Both the position numbers and the translations under genes were made by a program. Positions 45,101 to 52,321 of a stretch of 64,000 nt of DNA are shown here, piece after piece. Under the pieces are notes generated by a model. The model made no database searches. It worked only from the letters and a program-made list of their open reading frames with translations, and had not been told where the DNA came from. This DNA comes from Candidatus Symbiobacter mobilis CR (GTDB lineage: Bacteria > Pseudomonadota > Gammaproteobacteria > Burkholderiales > Burkholderiaceae_C). The stretch's first letter is position 1. Each line of letters begins with the position of its first letter. The stretch covers positions 1,364,001 through 1,428,000 of the forward strand of contig NC_022576.1 of assembly GCF_000477435.1 (NCBI RefSeq), given 5' to 3'.

Positions 45101-47157
45101 TGGAGTCGGGCCAGCACCTGATGGGGATCCTCAATGACATCCTCGACGTCTCCAAAATCGAAGCAGGCAAGCTCGCCATCGAACACGTTCCCTTCGACCT
45201 GGAAAAGGTACTCGCCAACGTCAGCGTTCTGCTTGGCGAAAAGGCTTCCGCCAAAGGGCTCGAACTGCTCTTCGACGTCGACCGCGAGGTGCCCCAGCAT
45301 TTGGTGGGCGATGCCCTGCGGCTCAGCCAGATTCTGATCAACTACGTCAACAACGCGATCAAATTCACCACCAAGGGGGAAGTCGACGTCCTCGTGCGGG
45401 TGCAAGAACAGAGCGACAGCGATGTGTTGCTCTACTTTGCAGTGCGCGATACCGGCATTGGCCTGACCGAAGAACAATGCACCCGGTTGTTCCAGTCCTT
45501 CGAGCAGGCCGATACGTCGATCACCCGCCAACACGGCGGAACCGGGCTGGGGTTGTCGATTTCCCGCAGCCTTGCCGAACTGATGCACGGGCAGGTGGGG
45601 GTGCAAAGCACTCCGGGCCAAGGGAGCACGTTCTGGTTCACCGCACGAATGGACAGGGGGGAAACGCACCCCACGAACCGGATGCTCAGCACGCATTTGC
45701 GTGGTCGGCGCGCCCTTGTCGTCGACGACAACGATAACGCACGCTATGTATTGCGCAATCTGCTGGAGGTCATGGGCTTGCAGGTGGAAGAAGCTCCCGG
45801 CGGCGCCCGCGCCCTGCAAATGGTGGACCAAGTCGAGATCGCCGACAAACCCTTCGACGTCATCTTCCTCGACTGGCAGATGCCGGGGATGGACGGCATC
45901 GAAGTCGCGCTGCGATTGCGCGAACGCCCGCTGCGCAAGGCCCCGCACCTGGTGATGGTCACGGCCTTCGGGCGGGAGGAAGTGTTGCGCGCAGCAGCCG
46001 ATGTCGGACTGGAGCACGTGCTGATCAAGCCGGTCAATGCTTCGATGCTCTTCGACAACGTCGTCAGCCTTTTGGGGGAATCCTTGGCAGAGCGGCGGGT
46101 CGCCAGCGATGCGCCCTCGTTGGCGCTGGAGGGACTGGCCCCGATCAAGGGGGCACGCATCCTCGTCGTCGAAGACAACGAGCTCAACCAGGAAGTTGCT
46201 GGCGAGTTGCTGCGCGATGCAGGGTTCCTCGTTGACATCGCGCCGAATGGGCAGGATGCGCTCGACAAGCTGTCCCACTCGACCTATGACCTCGTCTGCA
46301 TGGACATGCAGATGCCCGTAATGGACGGCGTTACCACCACGCGCGAGATTCGCAAAATTCACACCCCGGCAACCCTCCCGATCATTGCCATGACTGCCAG
46401 CGTCCTGGCCGCAGACCGGGAACATTGCCTCGAAGCTGGGATGAATGATTTCATCTCCAAACCGCTCGACCCCAATCAGCTCTGGCACGTGCTCCCCAAA
46501 TGGATAGCGCCCCGGCCCAGCCACACGGCCCCAGGGGTTGTCACGCAGGGGCCTACGTCGTCGACGGGCAAAGCCGCTTTTCCCCTGATCGAAGGATTGG
46601 ATACGCAGAAAGGGCTGCGCCGCGCCTTGGGGCGAACGCAGCTCTACGAATCGATGCTGCGTCGCTTTGTCAAAAGCAATCGCGACTGGGTTGCCCAGTG
46701 CTCCGCTGCCATCGCCAACGAAGACCGCGCCACCGTGCAACGCATGGTGCATACCCTCAAAGGCAACGCCGGCAGCATCTGCGCCAACGAACTCCAAACC
46801 GCCTTCGCCGAGATCGAACAAGCCATCCTTGCCGGGGCCACTGTCGACCTTGTGCAGAAGCAAGTGCTGCAATGGGAACCCCTGCTGCTGCGGCTGATCG
46901 AAGCCATCGACACCGCGCTACCCGCCACGACGCAAGCTCCGCCTGTGGTCGATGCCGAACGGCTGCGCACGGTGTGCGACAAGCTCGAATCCCTGCTGGC
47001 ATTCGACGACGCCAGCGTTGTCGATGTCATCGCCGAAAGCGCCGATCTGCTTCGCGCAGCCTTCCCTGCCCACTACCCCGCTTTGGAGCAGGCCATCCAA
47101 TTGTTCGACTTTGAAACCGCCTTGGCTGCGCTGCGTGCAGCGCGTTCCATCGGTTGA
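42127..47157 (+). CDS. Multi-PAS hybrid histidine kinase with two receivers and HPt
   Basis: A 1676-aa membrane kinase. TM1 about 22-45, TM2 about 205-228, with a periplasmic region between. Four PAS-like domains follow at about 425-535, 540-658, 663-780 and 816-930; the second and third are close repeats (QSPHAVVITDIDA, QSPESIIITNLQA). HisKA has His959 in NMSHEIRTPMN; HATPase about 1060-1170 with DTGIGLTEEQ and GGTGLGLSISRS; receivers at about 1191-1311 (LDWQMPGMDG) and 1343-1458 (MDMQMPVMDG); and a C-terminal HPt with His1542 in MVHTLKGNAGSI. It holds a complete His-Asp-His relay and probably signals to the HD-GYP regulator encoded 36 bp downstream. The ATG at 42127 has no obvious strong ribosome-binding site. 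Confidence 0.94.
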   Translation: MRTTPPPRSTQPPAPTKGALSPFLFLLLAPALGSMLLAGAVVMASIHSMQRDLRQFALEQEADAQYVAANLRFVQELATVQKLAARTLDTVVAGNATPARLDEVRISISQSLRTLQPQLWGMQQPNAPHRAILDAQSDFDRYHTHILQALQAASTDRSTSMQHAFTAGQHFLSLTACNQGLAQDLTKAMARRNEVQARSFTTLLTRLGVSAALLLVALLLLWAAVARQMVRKIATLAEALLDMANHRVDSSALIDVERIARDARHIFRELARSVLTFRDTIDARHTAETNLRERIKELSCSHDVARLTERDDLSDEALLTLVLERLPGGMRFPHLAAACLDRDGTVLGDRAVLDTDERLSVEFGGCDGVPPSRLHIAYLGALPPDAGAPFLPEERALLDALAIRLHKTLALRAVRASEIESQTLVHAIVNRAGNAINLIDAESLRIVLANDACCALLGYTRAELLAMYLSDFQAHLNPHALREQVQLVVATGAFTFENRYRRKDGSVLDVLIRASTIVRQGKVYLVVLWDDISERKQAEFALRKISLCVEQSPHAVVITDIDACIEFVNDAFVSLTGYSREEVLGHNPRLLASGKTPRSVYEDMWRTLTAGQQWMGNFVNRTKEGCERMEFAIITPLRDAQGRICNYVAVKEDITERQRTEDELRKLYLAVEQSPESIIITNLQAEIEYVNQAFTLNTGYSATEVLGANPRLLHSNKTPRSTFDDMWQCLTRGEAWQGLLHNRRKDGSEFVEFAHITPVRQPDGVISHYLAIKENVTEKQRMSLELEEYRMHLEDLVESRTLALAQTTDALRRANEEQNAVFDGATSGMALVQGMVFVRCNHRLHEILGWPHGSLVGQNTTVCRAPGQPDPLGDDSLHDTLWQGASLHREQVLRRLDDSTFWARLTGRAIDHRAPEKGAVWIIDDISDERAAAAAMVRAKELAEDAARTKADFLANMSHEIRTPMNAVIGLTHLLLKTELLPRQRDYIRKIMESGQHLMGILNDILDVSKIEAGKLAIEHVPFDLEKVLANVSVLLGEKASAKGLELLFDVDREVPQHLVGDALRLSQILINYVNNAIKFTTKGEVDVLVRVQEQSDSDVLLYFAVRDTGIGLTEEQCTRLFQSFEQADTSITRQHGGTGLGLSISRSLAELMHGQVGVQSTPGQGSTFWFTARMDRGETHPTNRMLSTHLRGRRALVVDDNDNARYVLRNLLEVMGLQVEEAPGGARALQMVDQVEIADKPFDVIFLDWQMPGMDGIEVALRLRERPLRKAPHLVMVTAFGREEVLRAAADVGLEHVLIKPVNASMLFDNVVSLLGESLAERRVASDAPSLALEGLAPIKGARILVVEDNELNQEVAGELLRDAGFLVDIAPNGQDALDKLSHSTYDLVCMDMQMPVMDGVTTTREIRKIHTPATLPIIAMTASVLAADREHCLEAGMNDFISKPLDPNQLWHVLPKWIAPRPSHTAPGVVTQGPTSSTGKAAFPLIEGLDTQKGLRRALGRTQLYESMLRRFVKSNRDWVAQCSAAIANEDRATVQRMVHTLKGNAGSICANELQTAFAEIEQAILAGATVDLVQKQVLQWEPLLLRLIEAIDTALPATTQAPPVVDAERLRTVCDKLESLLAFDDASVVDVIAESADLLRAAFPAHYPALEQAIQLFDFETALAALRAARSIG

Positions 47158-47193
47158 TGGGCACAGCCTTCCCCACACCTTGTCACGCCGACC

Positions 47194-48354
47194 ATGGAAC
47201 CCGTTCTCCCCAAACCCACCGTCCTCGTCGTGGACGACACCCCGGACAACCTCTCGCTCGTCAACAGCCTGCTGCGCGACATCTACACCGTGCGCGTGGC
47301 CAACCATGGCGACAAAGCGTTGCGCATCGCCGCCAGCGACCCGATTCCCGACCTGATCCTGCTCGACATCATGATGCCTGGGCTGGACGGATACGAGGTC
47401 TGCCGCAGACTCAAGAGCAACGAGCGCACCCGCGACATCCGGGTCATTTTTCTGACGGCGAAGTCCGACGTCGAGGACGAACGCATGGGATTCACGCTCG
47501 GCGCCGTCGACTACATCACCAAGCCCATCAGCCCGCCGATCCTGCTCGAACGCATCAAGATGCACCTCTCGCTCAAGGCATCGAGCGACTTTCTGCGCGA
47601 CAAGAACCAGTTTCTCGAAGAGGAAGTGGATCGCCGGACCCGCGAGGTCAACGCCATCCAGGACGTGACGATCCTTGCCATGGCATCGCTTGCCGAAACC
47701 CGGGATACCGACACCGGCAACCACATCCGCCGCACGCAGCATTACGTGCGCCTCCTGGCAGAGCACCTACGCGCCCACCCCCGTTTCAGCGCACAGCTCG
47801 ACGACGCGATGATCGCGATGCTGTTCAAGTCCGCCCCCTTGCACGACATCGGCAAGGTGGGGATTCCGGATCGCATCCTGCTCAAGCCGGGACGCTTCGA
47901 GCCAGAAGAATTCGACATCATGAAACGCCACACCGTCTTGGGGCGCGAGGCCATCGAGCTGGCAGAGCGCTCGCTCGGTGTGGAGGTCGCCTTTTTGCGG
48001 ACTGCCAAGGACATCGCGCAATCCCACCACGAGAAATGGGACGGCAGCGGCTACCCCGACGGTCTACGCGGGGACGACATCCCCCTAAGCGCCCGGCTGA
48101 TGGCCGTGGCCGACGTGTACGACGCGCTGATCAGCCGGCGCGTCTACAAAGAAGGCATGCCGCACGAGAAAGCGGTGGCCATCATCCGCGAAGGGCAGGG
48201 AACGCATTTCGACCCCGACATCGCCAGCCAGTTCCTCGCCCTGCAAAACGAGTTCCTCGCCATCGCCGCCCGCTTTGCCGATAGCGACGACGACCTGCGC
48301 AAAAAAGCCAACAGCCTGTCGCTGATGCAAAACGCGGAACCAGGCAAAGCGTAG
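47194..48354 (+). CDS. Response regulator with HD-GYP cyclic-di-GMP phosphodiesterase output
   Basis: A 386-aa RpfG-like protein: receiver (TVLVVDDTPDNLSLVN; phospho-acceptor in LILLDIMMPGLDGYE; KPIS) followed by a HD-GYP domain with LHDIGKVGIPD and HHEKWDGSGYPDGLRGDDIP. It should hydrolyse cyclic-di-GMP when phosphorylated. Start MEPVLPKPTVLVVDD at 47194 is 36 bp after the PAS kinase, so the two form a likely cognate pair. Confidence 0.94.
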   Translation: MEPVLPKPTVLVVDDTPDNLSLVNSLLRDIYTVRVANHGDKALRIAASDPIPDLILLDIMMPGLDGYEVCRRLKSNERTRDIRVIFLTAKSDVEDERMGFTLGAVDYITKPISPPILLERIKMHLSLKASSDFLRDKNQFLEEEVDRRTREVNAIQDVTILAMASLAETRDTDTGNHIRRTQHYVRLLAEHLRAHPRFSAQLDDAMIAMLFKSAPLHDIGKVGIPDRILLKPGRFEPEEFDIMKRHTVLGREAIELAERSLGVEVAFLRTAKDIAQSHHEKWDGSGYPDGLRGDDIPLSARLMAVADVYDALISRRVYKEGMPHEKAVAIIREGQGTHFDPDIASQFLALQNEFLAIAARFADSDDDLRKKANSLSLMQNAEPGKA

Positions 48355-48377
48355 CGAGGCAGCGCGCTCCTACGAAC
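48351..48377. repeat. REP-like inverted repeat at the convergent gene junction
   Basis: GTAGCGAGGCAGCGCGCTCCTAC contains GTAG...CTAC and GAG...CTC arms and the CTCCTAC word of the REP-like family. It spans the stop codons of the HD-GYP gene and dsbD and may act as a terminator. Confidence 0.45.
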
Positions 48378-50577
48378 TGCCTCCCCCACGCGGCGCCGTC
48401 GCCAGCGCTGCGCGGACGTTGTCCACGGTCAGCCATTCGGGCAATAGCAACGGTTCCCTGCCAGGCACATAGAGCACATGCACCGGCACGCCACTGCGCC
48501 CCAACCGGGCCAGGGCTTCGGCAATCGCGGGGTCGCGCCTGGTCCAGTCCGCACGCAACGCGGCCACCTTGCCACCGGCCATCGCGGCAACCACGGCGGG
48601 GTCTTGCAGCACGCGGGCATTGCGCTGGCAAATCACGCACCAGGCTGCGGTGAATTCGACAAGAACGGGCTGGCCCTGCGCAAGCCGTTCCTCCACGCGG
48701 GATGGTGCCCATTCCTCCCAAACCACCGTCCGCGCATCCGCAGAAGCAGACGACGAAAACACCGCCTGCTTCCACCCCCCTCCCACTGCGGCCAACACGG
48801 CGAACACAGCCATCGATACGCCGACCCACCACCCCTTGCGCCTACGCCCCGTACACCACAGCAGCCACGCCAATGCCAGCAGCCCCGCAAGCAGCCAGGC
48901 TGCTGCATCCACACCCTGCTGCTTGCCAAAAACCCACAATAGCCACACGACGGTGGCGAACATCGGAAAGGCCATCGCGCTGCGAAAAGTCTGCATCCAC
49001 GTTCCCGACCGGGGCAGATAGCGCGTCCATCCCGGCAAGATGCCCAAAATCAGGAAAGGCAATGCAATGCCCACCCCCAGCGCCAGAAAGATGGCCAAAG
49101 CAGGCATGGTGGGCAACGTCCACGCCAGCCCCAGCGAAGCACCGAGAAACGGCGCCGTGCATGGCGATGCGACGACGACGACCAGCACGCCCGAAGCCAG
49201 CGCCTGCGCATACCGGCTGCGCTGCCGGGGTGGCCCTGCCGCGCCAATCGATACCGCGCCGAATGCGAACACCCCCGCAAGGTGTAGCCCGATCGCCGTG
49301 AACAACGCCGCCAACGCAGCCACCACTGCGGGCGACTGAAGCTGGAACCCCCACCCCAATGTCGTCCCCACCCCGCGCAACGCCAGCACCGCCGCGCCCA
49401 ATGCCAGCACGGTGGCCACGACGCCCACCGTGTACAACAGCGAAGCCGTCACCCGCTCGCGCAACGGCTTGTCGTTCCCGGCGAATTGCATGACCTTGAT
49501 CGCCAGAACAGGAAAAACGCAGGGCATCAGGTTGAGCAGTATTCCCCCCAACCATGCGAACAGCAAGGCAATACCCACCCCCATTGAGGAAGACTGCGTG
49601 GTGGCGGTGCGCAGTGCATCGACAGGCAAAGCGCCCGACCGAGCCGCCACGCGGATGCCGATGCGCTGTCCCTCGACCTGCGCCACCAACAGCACTGGCA
49701 GCGTCTGCGGTAGCGCTGCGCCAGCGGTACGCACCCAGCGGGAGCGCCATACCTCCCCTTGCCAGCGCTGCGTCTGGGCCGTGGCTTCGAGCACACCGGG
49801 GGGTTCGACGAAGGCATCGATTTCCTGCCAACGCCATGCCTGCGGCAGCCCCCGAATGGCCATATTGAGATGCGCGCCCTCGGCCTGCATCATGGCCTGC
49901 GCTTCCCTTGGCGCTTCCTGATGTGCTTCCTGAGATGCCTCCCTTATTGCGTCCTGTAGCACAGGATGCTGCTCGTCCTTTTTCACGTCTCTCTGCACGG
50001 GCTGCTGTCGCAAGGCGTGCGCAAAGGCTGCGGCATCGTGTACCACGGCGCCCTGTGCGGGGACGCGCAACAGCACATCCCCTTCCTGCGGCAGGCATTC
50101 GTTGCGGCATGCCAGCCAGCTTGCATGAACGCGCAATTCCCATTCCGCAGCGGGCGCGACGAAGCCCTCGGCCACGCGCAAGGGCACAAGCAGCAGCACG
50201 GCGCCTTCGTAGCCGTAATTGACCAACTCCCCCGTCAGAAAGCGCTCTGGCAAAGGCCAGACGATGTCTCCCGCTTCCACCCCGGCAGGGATCGTCCACT
50301 GCAAGGCAGTCGGCAGCCCGGCATCGCCGGGATTGCGCCAATAGGTATGCCAGCCCGGCTGGTGCTGCAAGCGCAGCCCCGCCCACACCGTCTTGCCCGG
50401 CGTAACCCCGTCCGGGGCATGGAGCAGCAGCTCCGCACGCACCTGCGGCGTTTCGTATACCGGCCCGCGCAACGCGAACGATGCCCACGCGCACAAACCC
50501 CAGGCCCATAGCAACGCCCCCAGCGCCCAGCGCAGGACTGCGGAACGATACCCATGCAGCGCAAACAACGAATGCAT
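48370..50577 (-). CDS. Thiol:disulfide interchange protein DsbD-like
   Basis: A 735-aa protein that moves electrons from cytoplasmic thioredoxin across the inner membrane. A signal peptide (ALGALLWAWGLCAWA) leads to an N-terminal periplasmic domain of the ScsB/DsbD type (residues about 35-330). The transmembrane DsbD domain (about 355-600) has the conserved cysteine motifs NLMPCVFPVLAIK and ASPCTAPFLGA. The C-terminal thioredoxin domain has CxxC in AAWCVICQRNA. ATG 50577 is preferred; upstream in-frame ATG 50667 adds a polar leader before the signal peptide. The subfamily (DsbD versus ScsB) cannot be decided by eye. Confidence 0.88.
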   Translation of the reverse strand: MHSLFALHGYRSAVLRWALGALLWAWGLCAWASFALRGPVYETPQVRAELLLHAPDGVTPGKTVWAGLRLQHQPGWHTYWRNPGDAGLPTALQWTIPAGVEAGDIVWPLPERFLTGELVNYGYEGAVLLLVPLRVAEGFVAPAAEWELRVHASWLACRNECLPQEGDVLLRVPAQGAVVHDAAAFAHALRQQPVQRDVKKDEQHPVLQDAIREASQEAHQEAPREAQAMMQAEGAHLNMAIRGLPQAWRWQEIDAFVEPPGVLEATAQTQRWQGEVWRSRWVRTAGAALPQTLPVLLVAQVEGQRIGIRVAARSGALPVDALRTATTQSSSMGVGIALLFAWLGGILLNLMPCVFPVLAIKVMQFAGNDKPLRERVTASLLYTVGVVATVLALGAAVLALRGVGTTLGWGFQLQSPAVVAALAALFTAIGLHLAGVFAFGAVSIGAAGPPRQRSRYAQALASGVLVVVVASPCTAPFLGASLGLAWTLPTMPALAIFLALGVGIALPFLILGILPGWTRYLPRSGTWMQTFRSAMAFPMFATVVWLLWVFGKQQGVDAAAWLLAGLLALAWLLWCTGRRRKGWWVGVSMAVFAVLAAVGGGWKQAVFSSSASADARTVVWEEWAPSRVEERLAQGQPVLVEFTAAWCVICQRNARVLQDPAVVAAMAGGKVAALRADWTRRDPAIAEALARLGRSGVPVHVLYVPGREPLLLPEWLTVDNVRAALATAPRGGGSS

Positions 50578-50678
50578 AGCAAAACCTTGGTGTGAACCTA
50601 GATTTCTCCGTGGACCGCTTGTGTACTGCGTGCCATCGTGATGGCTATTGGTATTGGTTACTTCCATGGCGTGTTGAA

Positions 50679-51020
50679 TTACCCACCGCGCACCGTCCCC
50701 CCCAGCGGCCTACCCGGCTGCTCCAGCCCGGCAGGCCAGCGCGTGGGGCATTGGATGCGGAAGCGCTTGCGCGGCGAGGTACGCCCAAATTCCAGCTCGA
50801 CCTTCCCTACAGGCACCCCGAACTGCGCTGCCAGAAAGCGTTGCATCGCCTCCGTCGCACGCCCTTGCTCCGGCGCAGCGGCAACGCTGACCTTGAGCAC
50901 ATCGCCGTGGGGCTTGCCGATGGCGTCGCGCCGTGCGCCGGCATGGCCCAGGACGTTGAGCATCAGGGTATCGCCGTCCCAGGAACACCAGGCTGGCGAA
51001 GGCGGCTTGCGGTCTTGCAT
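50679..51020 (-). CDS. DUF167 (YggU-family) protein
   Basis: A 113-aa protein with the DUF167 core: NVLGHAGARRDAIG, LKVSVAAAPEQGRATEAMQRFLAAQFGV and VELEFGRTSPRKRFRI. Function unknown. The family is widespread and often sits near ygg/hem genes; here it lies between the fba terminator and dsbD. Confidence 0.85.
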   Translation of the reverse strand: MQDRKPPSPAWCSWDGDTLMLNVLGHAGARRDAIGKPHGDVLKVSVAAAPEQGRATEAMQRFLAAQFGVPVGKVELEFGRTSPRKRFRIQCPTRWPAGLEQPGRPLGGTVRGG

Positions 51021-51046
51021 ACAACGGGAAGCCCAAGACAGGGACG

Positions 51047-51079
51047 AAAAAAAACCGCCGAGGGGATCCCCAGGGCGGT
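51047..51079 (-). terminator. Rho-independent terminator of fba
   Basis: On the minus strand ACCGCC (51074-51079) pairs with GGCGGT (51054-51059) around a GC-rich loop and is followed by eight T (51047-51054). It lies 71 bp past the fba stop. Confidence 0.85.
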
Positions 51080-51149
51080 CTGGTCATCAATGGAAACGAC
51101 CGATTGGATTCGCGGTGGCCGCAGGAATCGCTATAACGAAGGAATCCCT

Positions 51150-52214
51150 TTAGCGAACGACCTGCGCCAACTCGCCGCGCTGGTAGCGCGCAGCGACGAC
51201 GCTGAGGGAATCGCCCTTGATCTTCGGCCCTTGGCCTTCGCAACCGAATTCGAGATAGCGCTGCTTGCACAGGGCCTTGGCGGCCTCACGCGCGGGCTTG
51301 AGCCAGTCGCGTGCGTCGAACTTCTCGGGGTTTTTGGCCATGTACTGGCGCACTGCGGCGGTCATGGCCAAGCGCAAGTCGGTGTCGATGTTGATCTTGC
51401 GCACCCCGAAGCGGATCGCCTTTTGGATTTCCTCGACCGGAACGCCGTAGGTTTCCTTCATATCCCCGCCGTATTGGCGGATGATTTCGAGCGATTCCTG
51501 CGGAACGCTGCTGGACCCGTGCATCACAAGATGGGTGGTGGGAATGCGCTCGTGGATTTCGCGAATCCGGTCGATGGCAAGGATGTCGCCCGTGGGCTTG
51601 CGGGTGAACTTGTACGCGCCATGGCTGGTGCCGATGGCGATGGCCAAGGCATCAAGCTGGGTGCGGCGGACAAATTCGGCAGCCTGTTCGGGATCGGTCA
51701 GCATCTGCTCGCGCGACATCACGGCATCGGTGCCATGACCGTCTTCCTTATCGCCACGGCCGGTTTCGAGGCTGCCCAAGCAACCCAGTTCGCCTTCGAC
51801 GGAAGCGCCCATGGCGTGGGCCATTTGCACGACTTCACTCGTGACCTGGACGTTGTAGTCGAAGCTAGAGATGGTCTTGCCGTCAGCCATCAACGAACCG
51901 TCCATCATCACGGAGCTGAAGCCGAGGTCGAGCGCGCCACGGCAGACGGCGGGGCTTTGCCCATGATCCTGATGCATGACGACGGGAACCTTGGGGTAGG
52001 CCTCCAGCGCAGCGAGGATCAGATGCTTGATGAAAGGCTCCCCGGCGTACTTGCGTGCGCCAGCGCTGGCTTGGAGGATGGCCGGCGCGCCGACTTCGTC
52101 CGCAGCAGCCATGACAGCCTGCACTTGCTCCAGATTGTTGACGTTGAAAGCGGGTATGCCGTACCCGTTGGCGGCGGCGTGGTCGAGCAATTCGCGCAGG
52201 GAAACGAGAGCCAT
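51150..52214 (-). CDS. fba: Class II fructose-1,6-bisphosphate aldolase
   Basis: A 354-aa zinc-dependent aldolase of glycolysis and the Calvin cycle. Zinc and substrate motifs: [10 protein letters not shown] (catalytic Asp and first His ligands), [31 protein letters not shown] and [10 protein letters not shown], and NIDTDLRLA. Start [19 protein letters not shown] at 52214 is the standard one; an ATG two codons upstream is also possible. Confidence 0.96.
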   Translation of the reverse strand: MALVSLRELLDHAAANGYGIPAFNVNNLEQVQAVMAAADEVGAPAILQASAGARKYAGEPFIKHLILAALEAYPKVPVVMHQDHGQSPAVCRGALDLGFSSVMMDGSLMADGKTISSFDYNVQVTSEVVQMAHAMGASVEGELGCLGSLETGRGDKEDGHGTDAVMSREQMLTDPEQAAEFVRRTQLDALAIAIGTSHGAYKFTRKPTGDILAIDRIREIHERIPTTHLVMHGSSSVPQESLEIIRQYGGDMKETYGVPVEEIQKAIRFGVRKINIDTDLRLAMTAAVRQYMAKNPEKFDARDWLKPAREAAKALCKQRYLEFGCEGQGPKIKGDSLSVVAARYQRGELAQVVR

Positions 52215-52321
52215 GGTCAATCCTTCAAAAATGGGAAAAAACGATTCTAAACAGCGTCCCCTCCAGCCCTTCGAAGGCTATGGGCGCGCCGTGGGCACGC
52301 ACCCGCCAGCATTGCAGTGCT

